The notes under the pieces were generated by a model that saw nothing but the letters and a program-made list of their open reading frames with translations, was not told where the DNA came from and searched no databases. Shown in pieces: positions 26,197 through 32,541 of a stretch of DNA of 32,541 nt (its first letter is position 1; every line of letters begins with the position of its first letter). The position numbers and the translations under genes were made by a program. This DNA comes from SAR116 cluster bacterium AG-325-F22. Its GTDB lineage: Bacteria > Pseudomonadota > Alphaproteobacteria > Puniceispirillales > Marisalimonadaceae. The stretch spans positions 1-32,541 of the forward strand of contig QBYJ01000016.1 in NCBI GenBank assembly GCA_003282885.1, given 5' to 3'.

Positions 26197-26217
26197 AAAT
26201 ATTTTATATTAAAGCAA

Positions 26218-27201
26218 TTAGAATGTTGCTTGAATTGTCAACTGTGTCATTGTACCATTGTCAGCAGTTGGTGTGCCTTCATGGTTGCCTGCAGTAACTT
26301 TATAGTCATAATCGTCTATATTGACCATCGCTTTTAATCCTGAGGCTATTGTGTATTGAACTTCAGCACCAGTTCTTGTGAACTCTTCACCTACATCTAA
26401 ATCATCTGTTGATTTAAATGTGTAAGCACCTAATACCATACCGTTAGGCATTGCAAAAGAAACTCCAACACCAGTGTTGTCTCTGTCTTCGTCACTTCCC
26501 TCATATTTACCTGTTGCAAGGATCATAGAGATGTCACCAGATACAATTTTCAAACCCAAGTTTGTTTCATCTGTATCTACAGCTGTGCCTTCTGTACTTG
26601 AAGCTCTATAACCAATAGATACATCCGCACCGCCTGCTGATAAAGAATATTTTAAACCATAAGCTGTTTTGTCGCTACCGCCTGCAGCACCACTATCAGC
26701 AAATGAAATACCAGAAGTAAGACCGCCCATTGCAGGAAGGTGGTAAGCAATTTTCATTGCGTCAGATGAAGCAATACTTGAACTTTGTCCAATAGTAGCA
26801 GAAGCATGTGAAGATGTTGGCTCTTCAGCGACTATGTCCATTTCGTCAATTCCATAAGCGTCAGAAGCATCGTCATCTGTACCTAAAACGATTTTACCAA
26901 AACCACCTGAGATTGACAAAGACGCTTCGTCACCGAGCAAAGCTTGGTCACTTGTTGTAACAGCCCCAATATCATATCTGAAATTAAGATCTAAGCCAGA
27001 ATCAGTTTTGTTGGAAAAGTTAACAATCATCTCAGTATCGCCATGATTCATAGTAGTTCCGTCAAGTGAGGTTATTAAAGAACCTCTTGACAAATACTTA
27101 AACTCATAACTACCAGAGATAGAAACGTCTGCTAAAGCAGCGTTTGTTGAAAGAGTAGCAGCTGCAGCAAGTGCAGTTGTACCTAAAAGTAATTTACGCA
27201 T
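26218..27201 (-). CDS. Outer-membrane porin, 16-stranded type
   Basis: A 327-aa beta-barrel porin. A Sec signal peptide cleaves after ALA24 (n-region RK, Ala-rich core). The mature protein is very acidic (Asp/Glu/Ser/Gly-rich, few Lys), shows alternating hydrophobic strands such as VSISGSYEFKYLS, and ends TQLTIQATF with the terminal Phe of the BamA recognition signal. It resembles gram-negative general porins (Porin_4 superfamily). Signs of high expression: a strong AAGGGG Shine-Dalgarno about 8 nt upstream, a structured leader, its own terminator, and GC-richer codons than neighbours. It is monocistronic. Substrate selectivity cannot be told. Confidence 0.9.
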   Translation of the reverse strand: MRKLLLGTTALAAAATLSTNAALADVSISGSYEFKYLSRGSLITSLDGTTMNHGDTEMIVNFSNKTDSGLDLNFRYDIGAVTTSDQALLGDEASLSISGGFGKIVLGTDDDASDAYGIDEMDIVAEEPTSSHASATIGQSSSIASSDAMKIAYHLPAMGGLTSGISFADSGAAGGSDKTAYGLKYSLSAGGADVSIGYRASSTEGTAVDTDETNLGLKIVSGDISMILATGKYEGSDEDRDNTGVGVSFAMPNGMVLGAYTFKSTDDLDVGEEFTRTGAEVQYTIASGLKAMVNIDDYDYKVTAGNHEGTPTADNGTMTQLTIQATF

Positions 27202-27222
27202 TGCGTATCCCCTTTATATTGA

Positions 27223-27271
27223 GTTTTCTGATTAAGAAAACAGTTAATTACAACTCCACCTCAGAGTTGTA
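27223..27271 (-). promoter_or_regulatory. Tandem stem-loops in the porin 5' leader
   Basis: Two perfect inverted repeats lie upstream of the porin ATG: GTTTTCT/AGAAAAC (27223-27229, 27235-27241; 5-nt loop) and TACAACTC/GAGTTGTA (27249-27256, 27264-27271; 7-nt loop). On the minus-strand transcript the distal loop reads TGAGGTG, itself Shine-Dalgarno-like. They may protect the mRNA 5' end, as in ompA-type leaders, or be a regulatory target. AT-only DNA upstream (27271-27310) probably holds the promoter. Confidence 0.5.
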
Positions 27272-27343
27272 TTTTATATAAATAATATATATTATTAAAA
27301 AAAACTATTAATAATGATAAATATATCACTTTTTTAATTCTTT

Positions 27344-27361
27344 TGTTGCATTAATACAACA
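27344..27361. promoter_or_regulatory. Imperfect 18-bp palindrome, possible operator
   Basis: TGTTGCATTAATACAACA has dyad symmetry at 16 of 18 positions (centre TTAA; one mismatched pair, C27349/A27356). It sits in the 220-nt spacer between divergent porin and yggS genes, upstream of both, where a repressor or activator dimer could bind. Such a site is plausible but unproven. The remainder of the spacer is AT-rich, with a TATAAT at 27381-27386. Confidence 0.35.
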
Positions 27362-27421
27362 CTTAAAAAGTTTAAAGTTATATAATTTTTTGTAAATGTA
27401 TAAAATTTAGGATGGATAGCT

Positions 27422-28093
27422 TTGGAAAGTATTAAACATAATATGAATTCTGTATTACAAGAAATCAAAAAAGCACATAAAAATAGTAATTTTTCATCAC
27501 TACCTTATCCAAATTTAATAGCGGTTTCAAAAAAACAATCAGAAGAAAAAATAGATTTAGCTATAAATTGTGGTCAAAAATGTTTTGGAGAAAACAGAGT
27601 TCAAGAGGCTCAACAAAGATGGTCAAAAAGATTAGAAATGAATAAAAATATAGAATTAAGACTAATCGGCCCACTTCAGTCAAATAAAGTTAGGCAAGCA
27701 TTAAATCTATTTGATATAATTGAAACAATTGACAGGGAAAAATTAGCAAATGAAATTGCTAAAAATTTAAATAATCAGTCAAAGACAAAAAGTTTTTATA
27801 TTCAAATAAATACTGGTTCTGAAGCTCAAAAGAGTGGCTTAAATCCATTAGAAGCTGACACTTTTATTGAATACTGCATAAGAGATTTAAAATTACCAGT
27901 TGTTGGATTGATGTGTATTCCTCCTCAGTATGAAGAACCCTCAATGCATTTTGCATTTTTAAAAAAGATTGCAGACAAAAACAACCTAATTGAGTTGTCA
28001 ATGGGGATGAGCAATGATTTTACAGAAGCAATAAAATTTGGTGCAACTTCTGTCAGAATAGGTTCTTTATTTTTCGGAGCCAGAGAAATTTAA
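27422..28093 (+). CDS. yggS: Pyridoxal phosphate homeostasis protein (YggS/PLPBP)
   Basis: A 223-aa PLP-binding protein controlling vitamin B6 homeostasis. Lys37 in LIAVSKKQ is the PLP-lysine; CFGENRVQEA, IGPLQSNKVRQ, QINTGSEAQKSG and LSMGMSNDFTEAIKFGATSVRIG are the conserved blocks, the last binding the phosphate. The start is TTG at 27422 with AGGATGG about 7 nt upstream; a later in-frame ATG (27443) would shorten the first helix. It is convergent with ribA: the two stops are adjacent with no spacer. Confidence 0.95.
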   Translation: MESIKHNMNSVLQEIKKAHKNSNFSSLPYPNLIAVSKKQSEEKIDLAINCGQKCFGENRVQEAQQRWSKRLEMNKNIELRLIGPLQSNKVRQALNLFDIIETIDREKLANEIAKNLNNQSKTKSFYIQINTGSEAQKSGLNPLEADTFIEYCIRDLKLPVVGLMCIPPQYEEPSMHFAFLKKIADKNNLIELSMGMSNDFTEAIKFGATSVRIGSLFFGAREI

Positions 28094-29221
28094 TTATAGA
28101 ATATGCCCTGATTTCTTTGACTTAGTCTCAAGATATCTTTTATTATACTTATTAGGATTAATTTTAATAGGTATGCGTTGAGTCACATTTATACCTAATT
28201 TTATTAAATGTTCCATTTTTTTTGGATTGTTAGTAATTAATTTAACTTTATTAATTTTTAACTGCGAGAGCATTTGTTTAGCTGGATAATATAGTCTTTC
28301 ATCATCATTAAACCCTAAATCTTCATTCGCTTCGACTGTATCCATCCCATTTTCTTGCAAAGAATAAGCCCTAAGTTTATTCAATAAACCAATATCACGA
28401 CCCTCCTGAGCAAGATAAATTAAAACACCTTCATCTGCCTTTGCCATAATTTTAATAGATTGCTTTAATTGTTGTCCGCAGTCACATTTTAGGCTGTCAA
28501 GAACGTCACCAGTGATGCATTGACTATGCACTCTAACTAAAGTCTCTTTTCTTAAATCCTCATGAATTTCTCTTGTTTTTCCAAAAACTAAACAAAAATG
28601 TTCGTCTCCACCTTCTGAAGGTCTAAAAATTATAACCTCACAGTTATCAGTTTCAGCAATTGGCACTTTAGCTCTTACAGCAATGGTTAGAGTTTCTGCC
28701 CTATGTTGTTCGTAGTATTTTATGTCATTTACATCAACATGTATGAAATTATTCTTAAATGCCCATTGATTTATTTTTTCTGGTGCAATGTTAGATATAA
28801 TAGACATTAAACCAGCGGGAAGCAGTCTGGATTGTCTTAAAATTAATAAAGAGTAGGATATAATACTCTTACTGCTTTCCGCCACCACCCCATTTATAGT
28901 AGGAATTTTATGTCCTGTTAATGGCATACATAATGATAATATGTCATTCATAGTCCATTTTTTATCAATCAAAATTGAACATGGTTGATCAGCAATTTGT
29001 AAACCTATTGCATTACAACGGTTATTAGACAAAATAATGTTGGGTCTTGATAGTGCAAATTCAGATAGCTTTGTCACAGTCTCTTTGTCTATCAATTCAG
29101 CTGCAACTAGTAATACGGAAGTTCCAGAGTTAGGGTCAGAGATTACTACTTTTCCCCCTCTTCTGAGCTCTGATATTGCTCTTTCTATTTTTAATGTTAA
29201 GGTTATATTTTTCATAATCAT
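28094..29221 (-). CDS. ribA: GTP cyclohydrolase II with a degenerate RibB-like N-terminal domain
   Basis: A 375-aa protein. Residues about 190-375 are RibA: VRVHSQCITGDVLDSLKCDCG supplies the zinc cysteines 235, 246 and 248, and LAQEGRDIGL the catalytic region. It opens GTP to the first riboflavin intermediate. The N-terminal about 180 residues resemble DHBP synthase (RibB) in fold pattern, but the acidic active-site stretch (normally DxEDRENEGD-like) is replaced by SDPNSGTSVLLVA, so DHBP synthesis is unlikely here and ribB should be elsewhere. Such fusions are known in alphaproteobacteria. Start at Met1 or Met3. Divergent from the regulator gene across 45 nt. Confidence 0.93.
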   Translation of the reverse strand: MIMKNITLTLKIERAISELRRGGKVVISDPNSGTSVLLVAAELIDKETVTKLSEFALSRPNIILSNNRCNAIGLQIADQPCSILIDKKWTMNDILSLCMPLTGHKIPTINGVVAESSKSIISYSLLILRQSRLLPAGLMSIISNIAPEKINQWAFKNNFIHVDVNDIKYYEQHRAETLTIAVRAKVPIAETDNCEVIIFRPSEGGDEHFCLVFGKTREIHEDLRKETLVRVHSQCITGDVLDSLKCDCGQQLKQSIKIMAKADEGVLIYLAQEGRDIGLLNKLRAYSLQENGMDTVEANEDLGFNDDERLYYPAKQMLSQLKINKVKLITNNPKKMEHLIKLGINVTQRIPIKINPNKYNKRYLETKSKKSGHIL

Positions 29222-29266
29222 GTTTTTAAAATTTTATATTCACAATTTCCACTATGGACCACTTTA

Positions 29267-29950
29267 ATGGATAAAAATATTAGTATATTAATATATGAAA
29301 AAGACAAACATTTAAATTCAATTTTGTATAACCAAATTTCAGATGTAATTGAATATGAAACTTATGCAGTAAATGATGAATTTAATGTGTTGGAATTGGT
29401 AAATGAAAAAAAATTTGATGTATGTATTTTGAATATTGAAGACATAAACCCTATATCTAAAAAATTCTTTGACAATCTTTTAGACAAAAATCATCATGTA
29501 GATATTGTTGGCTATTGTAACAAATTAGTTAATAATAGTATTATTAATAACTTGAACATTATAGTAATAGAAAAACCCTTTAGGCTAAGAACTTTATTTG
29601 AAAAATTAGAATATTTAAAATTAACTAGAAGTAAAAGAAATAAAATAATTTTAATAAAACATATAGAATTTTTACCTAATAAAAAGACTTTATTCAATTC
29701 GAGAACAAAGGTTACGGTACATTTGACTGAAAAAGAAAATTATCTTTTACACTATCTATATGACAAGAGAAATGAAGAGTTAACTAAGAATGACTTATTA
29801 ATTAATATTTGGGGTATAACAGAGGAAATTAATACACACACTTTAGAAACACATATATATAGATTAAAACAAAAATTATTTAAATTAGAGCCTAATTTAT
29901 CTTTTTCGTTAATAAATAATAATGGTTTATATAGTATAACTAAATTTTAG
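29267..29950 (+). CDS. OmpR/PhoB-type regulator with a pseudo-receiver domain
   Basis: A 227-aa protein with a two-component response-regulator layout. The N-terminal receiver-like domain (1-115) is degenerate: the acidic pair position reads EKD (11-13), the phosphoacceptor Asp position is Asn56 (CILNIED), and the switch Thr/Ser is replaced; only Lys103 in IEKPF is kept. The C-terminal winged helix (about 135-227), with LTEKENYLLHYL and NTHTLETHIYRLKQKL, is intact and should bind DNA. No histidine kinase is adjacent. The cupin gene follows with a 7- or 10-nt spacer and is probably in the same operon. Phosphorylation-independent control is inferred; targets are unknown. Confidence 0.88.
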   Translation: MDKNISILIYEKDKHLNSILYNQISDVIEYETYAVNDEFNVLELVNEKKFDVCILNIEDINPISKKFFDNLLDKNHHVDIVGYCNKLVNNSIINNLNIIVIEKPFRLRTLFEKLEYLKLTRSKRNKIILIKHIEFLPNKKTLFNSRTKVTVHLTEKENYLLHYLYDKRNEELTKNDLLINIWGITEEINTHTLETHIYRLKQKLFKLEPNLSFSLINNNGLYSITKF

Positions 29951-29960
29951 GGAGAAGTTG

Positions 29961-31121
29961 TTGAAACAAGACATTTTTAAAGAAAATTTTCCTAATGAAT
30001 TCTTTTCGGATCATTTTGGCAAGAAGTACTTATTTAAAGAAAATTTTATAAACCAAATAGAAAGTATAATGAACGTCGAAATTCTGGAAAATTTACTTTC
30101 AAAGACAAATATCTGGAATAACAAAAATTTTATCATGATGCTTGATCAAAAGCAGCTAAATTATGTTGATTATTCTTCTTTAAATTTAGATATTACAGGA
30201 GATAACTACAGACCAAATGTAGATAAAGTTCAAAAATTAGTGTCTAAGGGTGCTTCTATTATTTTGAATGATATTGAAAAACACAATCAAGGGCTTCTCA
30301 AAATAGCAAAAAAATTGCAAGAATTAACCAAAGGAAGGTGTCAAGGTAATTTATACTTTTCAATGGCAAGTCATAAAGCTTTTGGGCCTCATTTTGATAT
30401 GCATGACGTTTTTGCAATACACTTCGAAGGAGAAAAAATCTGGAATATTTATGAAAATGTAGAAAAAGATCCAATCAATCATAATTTTTTTAATTTTAGC
30501 CCAGAAGAAAGAATTAAAAGAGCTGGTAAGCTAATTGATCAAGTAACTTTAAAACCGGGGGATCTTTTATATATTCCTAGGGGACAATTTCATGATGCTT
30601 TAGCTTCAAAAAATGGCGCTATACATATTGCATTTGGTTTGACGTATTTTAAACCTATAGATTTTATGTCAAGTTTGTGGGAAAAACTCATTTTAAATGA
30701 CTTTATGAGAAGCGATGTTGATATAAGTTATAATAGAAAAGATTTAAAAAACTTGTTAATCAAATTTTCAAAAGAAATAGATACTATTTTAAATCGAGAG
30801 GAAACTTTAACAGACTTGAATAATAATATTCAAAATTGGCCGTATGAAATTAAAGAATATTCAATAAAAAATATTGTTTCTGAGGGCATTAAATATGACT
30901 TAGATAAGAATGTTACATTTGATAAAACAGGAGATAAACCGTACTTAATAAATGGCAAAAATAAAGTTCTGATTCCAGAAAAATTTTTAAAATTAATAGA
31001 ATATATTTTTAACAAAAAATCTATTAATTATAAATCCCTTTCCAATGCATTTAATGATATATCCCCTGATGTTATTAATGAATGTATAGAAAATTTAAAA
31101 AATATGAAAGTTTTACATTAG
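29961..31121 (+). CDS. JmjC/cupin-type oxygenase, RoxA/YcfD-like
   Basis: A 386-aa protein with a cupin (Cupin_4/JmjC) fold. GPHFDMHDVF gives His144 and Asp146 and PRGQFHDAL gives His211, together the HxD...H iron triad of 2-oxoglutarate oxygenases. LKPGDLLYIPRGQFHDA is the YcfD-like strand-turn, and a C-terminal winged-helix-like segment (about 330-386) also fits that family. YcfD/RoxA hydroxylates an arginine of ribosomal protein L16 in E. coli; the substrate here is unknown. Two TTG codons are possible starts (29958, 29961). AGGGAG at 29949-29954 is spaced better for 29961. No ATG is near. It is paired with the pseudo-receiver regulator. Confidence 0.85.
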   Translation: MKQDIFKENFPNEFFSDHFGKKYLFKENFINQIESIMNVEILENLLSKTNIWNNKNFIMMLDQKQLNYVDYSSLNLDITGDNYRPNVDKVQKLVSKGASIILNDIEKHNQGLLKIAKKLQELTKGRCQGNLYFSMASHKAFGPHFDMHDVFAIHFEGEKIWNIYENVEKDPINHNFFNFSPEERIKRAGKLIDQVTLKPGDLLYIPRGQFHDALASKNGAIHIAFGLTYFKPIDFMSSLWEKLILNDFMRSDVDISYNRKDLKNLLIKFSKEIDTILNREETLTDLNNNIQNWPYEIKEYSIKNIVSEGIKYDLDKNVTFDKTGDKPYLINGKNKVLIPEKFLKLIEYIFNKKSINYKSLSNAFNDISPDVINECIENLKNMKVLH

Positions 31122-31238
31122 TTTAAGATAACATAATTTTCTCATGAGAAACTTTTATAGGATTGAGAATAACTTAATTAGATTTAGCTTTTTAGAAGCA
31201 ACGAAGAACTTATTCGAAAAATCAATGGCTTGTATGTA

Positions 31239-31313
31239 TGGCTGGGGCGGTAGGATTCGAACCTACGGTACACGAGATCAAAACCCGATGCCTTACCACT
31301 TGGCTACACCCCA
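31239..31313 (-). tRNA. tRNA-Gln (anticodon TTG), CCA encoded
   Basis: On the minus strand the 75-nt sequence folds as a cloverleaf. The acceptor is TGGGGTG/CGCCCCA with discriminator G and genomic CCA, the D-arm is GCCAAGTGGTAAGGC, the anticodon loop TTTTGAT (TTG), and the T-arm GTAGG-TTCGAAT-CCTAC. The weak acceptor start U1-A72 is typical of tRNA-Gln. The anticodon stem has a U27-U43 mismatch and a G30-U40 wobble, a minor oddity. The gene lies between the cupin gene and ispE. Confidence 0.97.
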
Positions 31314-31336
31314 ATTCATTTATTGAATTACATTAT

Positions 31337-32233
31337 TTAAAATTTATTTTCAAGCATTTTAGAAAAACGAACCCTATTCACACTGTAATCTTTTTTTTTC
31401 CCATACCAAATAAAGTATTTATTCTTAAAATAATTAGAAATAGGTAAAATGGTTTTGGTTTCTTTGAATATGCCAAAACATGTTGAACCACTTCCAGACA
31501 TACCATATGCAACTATATCTGGAATGTTTTTTAAAATCGATAAAATATCATTAATTTGTGGAGCTAAACTAACAGCTGATGAAAGAAGAGAATTATAAAC
31601 ACTTATATTTTCAAAAATTATTTTCTTATCAACTTTTTGTTCATTGGAAGAACAACTGAAGTGTGAAAAAACTTTTTTAGTTGATAATTTAATATTGGGA
31701 TTAATTAATAAATAGTAATAATTATTAGATAGTACATTTCTTCTAATCTTATTTCCATGACCACTCATTTTTAAACTTTTACTTTCCAAACATGCTGGTA
31801 CATCAGATCCAAGTTTGTTGGCAATTTCATACAAATAAGAAATAGATATTTTTCTTGACTTTCTTTCATTATTAAATAGCTTTCTTAATAATATTAATGT
31901 AGCGGCAGCATCAGCAGAGCCCCCGCCTAGTCCCGCACCAATTGGAATATTTTTATCTAAATAAATTTTAAATTTCTTATTCCATCCTGTTAGATTTCTA
32001 AAGATGTACAAAGATTCTAAAATTAAATTTATTTTAGAATTAATTAATAATGATTTATTAGTATTCGTTTGAAGGAAAGTATCATTTTCACTAAATTCAA
32101 AATAAATTTTATCTGCCAACTCCAAAAAACAAACGTCACTATTTAATAAATGTAAACCCTTATTATCTTTACCCTGAACTAATAGATTTAGATTAAGTTT
32201 AGCTGGAGCAGTTATGGAATAATAATTATTCAT
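31337..32233 (-). CDS. ispE: 4-diphosphocytidyl-2-C-methyl-D-erythritol kinase
   Basis: A 298-aa GHMP kinase of the non-mevalonate isoprenoid pathway. PAKLNLNL near residue 10 carries the catalytic Lys12; IPIGAGLGGGSADAAA (97-111) is the ATP-binding glycine loop; LGSDVPACLES holds the catalytic Asp; AYGMSGSGSTCFG is the third GHMP motif. The usual GYHxL motif reads GLHLL here. The start overlaps the upstream TPR gene stop by 8 nt. Downstream the tRNA-Gln gene is only 23 nt away on the same strand. Confidence 0.95.
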   Translation of the reverse strand: MNNYYSITAPAKLNLNLLVQGKDNKGLHLLNSDVCFLELADKIYFEFSENDTFLQTNTNKSLLINSKINLILESLYIFRNLTGWNKKFKIYLDKNIPIGAGLGGGSADAAATLILLRKLFNNERKSRKISISYLYEIANKLGSDVPACLESKSLKMSGHGNKIRRNVLSNNYYYLLINPNIKLSTKKVFSHFSCSSNEQKVDKKIIFENISVYNSLLSSAVSLAPQINDILSILKNIPDIVAYGMSGSGSTCFGIFKETKTILPISNYFKNKYFIWYGKKKDYSVNRVRFSKMLENKF

Positions 32234-32541
32234 ATTTACTTAGTTTTTCTTGAATAATTTTAATTGTATATTTATCCTTTTCATATTTTATTGCTTTTTT
32301 CCATTCAAATATTGCTTCATTTTTTCTGCCTAGCATTAGATAGCTATCACCGAGATGATCTAAAACTTCTGAGCTTTTAGGCAAAATTGAAATTGACTTT
32401 TCAAGATAAAAAGTTGCTTTGTTATAGTTCTTTCTTTTAAATTCCACCCAACCAATGGTATCGAGAAAATAACCATTATCTGGATCTAATTTCAAAGCTT
32501 TTTTAATTAAACTTAAAGCAAAGTCTAAATCTTGATTTTTT
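32226..32541 (-). CDS. Tetratricopeptide-repeat protein, C-terminal fragment
   Basis: The frame is open to the window edge, so the N-terminal part is missing; about 104 residues remain. At least two TPR units are readable: LDPDNGYFLDTIGWVEFKRKNYNKA and LPKSSEVLDHLGDSYLMLGRKNEA, each with the W/L-G-Y/F-A-P spacing of the repeat. The apparent TTG start at 32495 is an internal Leu codon. A TPR protein directly upstream of ispE is a common alphaproteobacterial arrangement. Such proteins scaffold complexes, often at the envelope; the function is unknown. Confidence 0.85.
   Translation of the reverse strand, partial: KNQDLDFALSLIKKALKLDPDNGYFLDTIGWVEFKRKNYNKATFYLEKSISILPKSSEVLDHLGDSYLMLGRKNEAIFEWKKAIKYEKDKYTIKIIQEKLSKYE

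Noticed and set aside
31138-31151. 14-bp palindrome TTTCTCATGAGAAA after the cupin gene as a terminator
   Set aside because: The stem is short and AT-rich with no adequate loop or T-run; probably chance.
31144-31447. Two short plus-strand frames reading WGGRIRTYGTRDQNPMPY- and AVGFEPTVHEIKTRC-like peptides
   Set aside because: They are antisense translations of tRNA-Gln, a well-known artefact of tRNA regions, not proteins.
1-32541. Mobile elements, CRISPR arrays, prophage or defence islands
   Set aside because: No transposase, integrase, direct-repeat array or attachment-site duplication was seen; nearly all bases are assigned to housekeeping genes.

Overview
The window is a 32.5 kb piece of an AT-rich, gene-dense alphaproteobacterial chromosome. 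About 43 genes lie almost end to end: spacers are mostly 0-15 nt, many stops and starts overlap, and several starts are TTG or GTG. No mobile element, CRISPR array or prophage gene is visible. Gene content and order are those of the alphaproteobacterial origin region: hemE-hemJ-rho-mnmE-mnmG-rsmG-parA-parB followed by holA-lptE-leuS-DUF3576 on one side, and coaE-dnaQ-secB-timA-smr on the other. Low GC, tight packing and a small acidic porin suggest a streamlined marine lineage (AEGEAN-169/HIMB59-like or another low-GC Rhodospirillales-related group). That placement is inference; the class is well supported.

Layout. (1) 1-6000: end of rph, then rdgB and hemW; a divergent pair made of an LpoA-like lipoprotein and rsmI; then a BON-domain lipoprotein and gshB. 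(2) 5952-11106, minus strand: one tight run timA-smr-hisB-hisH-GNAT-hisA-hisF-hisE-hinT, holding the middle of histidine biosynthesis with an acetyltransferase inside it. (3) 11107-12979: secB (+), then dnaQ and coaE (-). (4) 12980-13253: a very AT-rich 274-bp spacer with near-consensus DnaA boxes, the probable replication origin. Most nearby genes on either side read away from it. (5) 13254-21538, plus strand: hemE, hemJ, rho, parS site 1, mnmE, mnmG, rsmG (carrying parS site 2 in its coding sequence), parA, parB. (6) 21528-26106, minus strand: holA, lptE, leuS, DUF3576 lipoprotein. (7) 26157-27421: a strong terminator, a highly expressed-looking porin and its structured leader. (8) 27422-32541: yggS, ribA with a degenerate RibB-like domain, an OmpR-type regulator lacking the phosphoacceptor Asp paired with a RoxA/YcfD-like JmjC cupin, tRNA-Gln(TTG), ispE and a truncated TPR gene.

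How the parts fit: the origin, the ParA/ParB pair and two parS sites form a chromosome replication and segregation locus embedded in housekeeping genes. LptE, the LpoA-like protein, the BON lipoprotein, the DUF3576 lipoprotein and the porin are envelope components. No clearly new multi-gene defence or metabolic system is visible. The most unusual parts are the pseudo-receiver/cupin pair, the GNAT gene inside the his run, and RNA-structure signals at the gshB start and in the porin leader.
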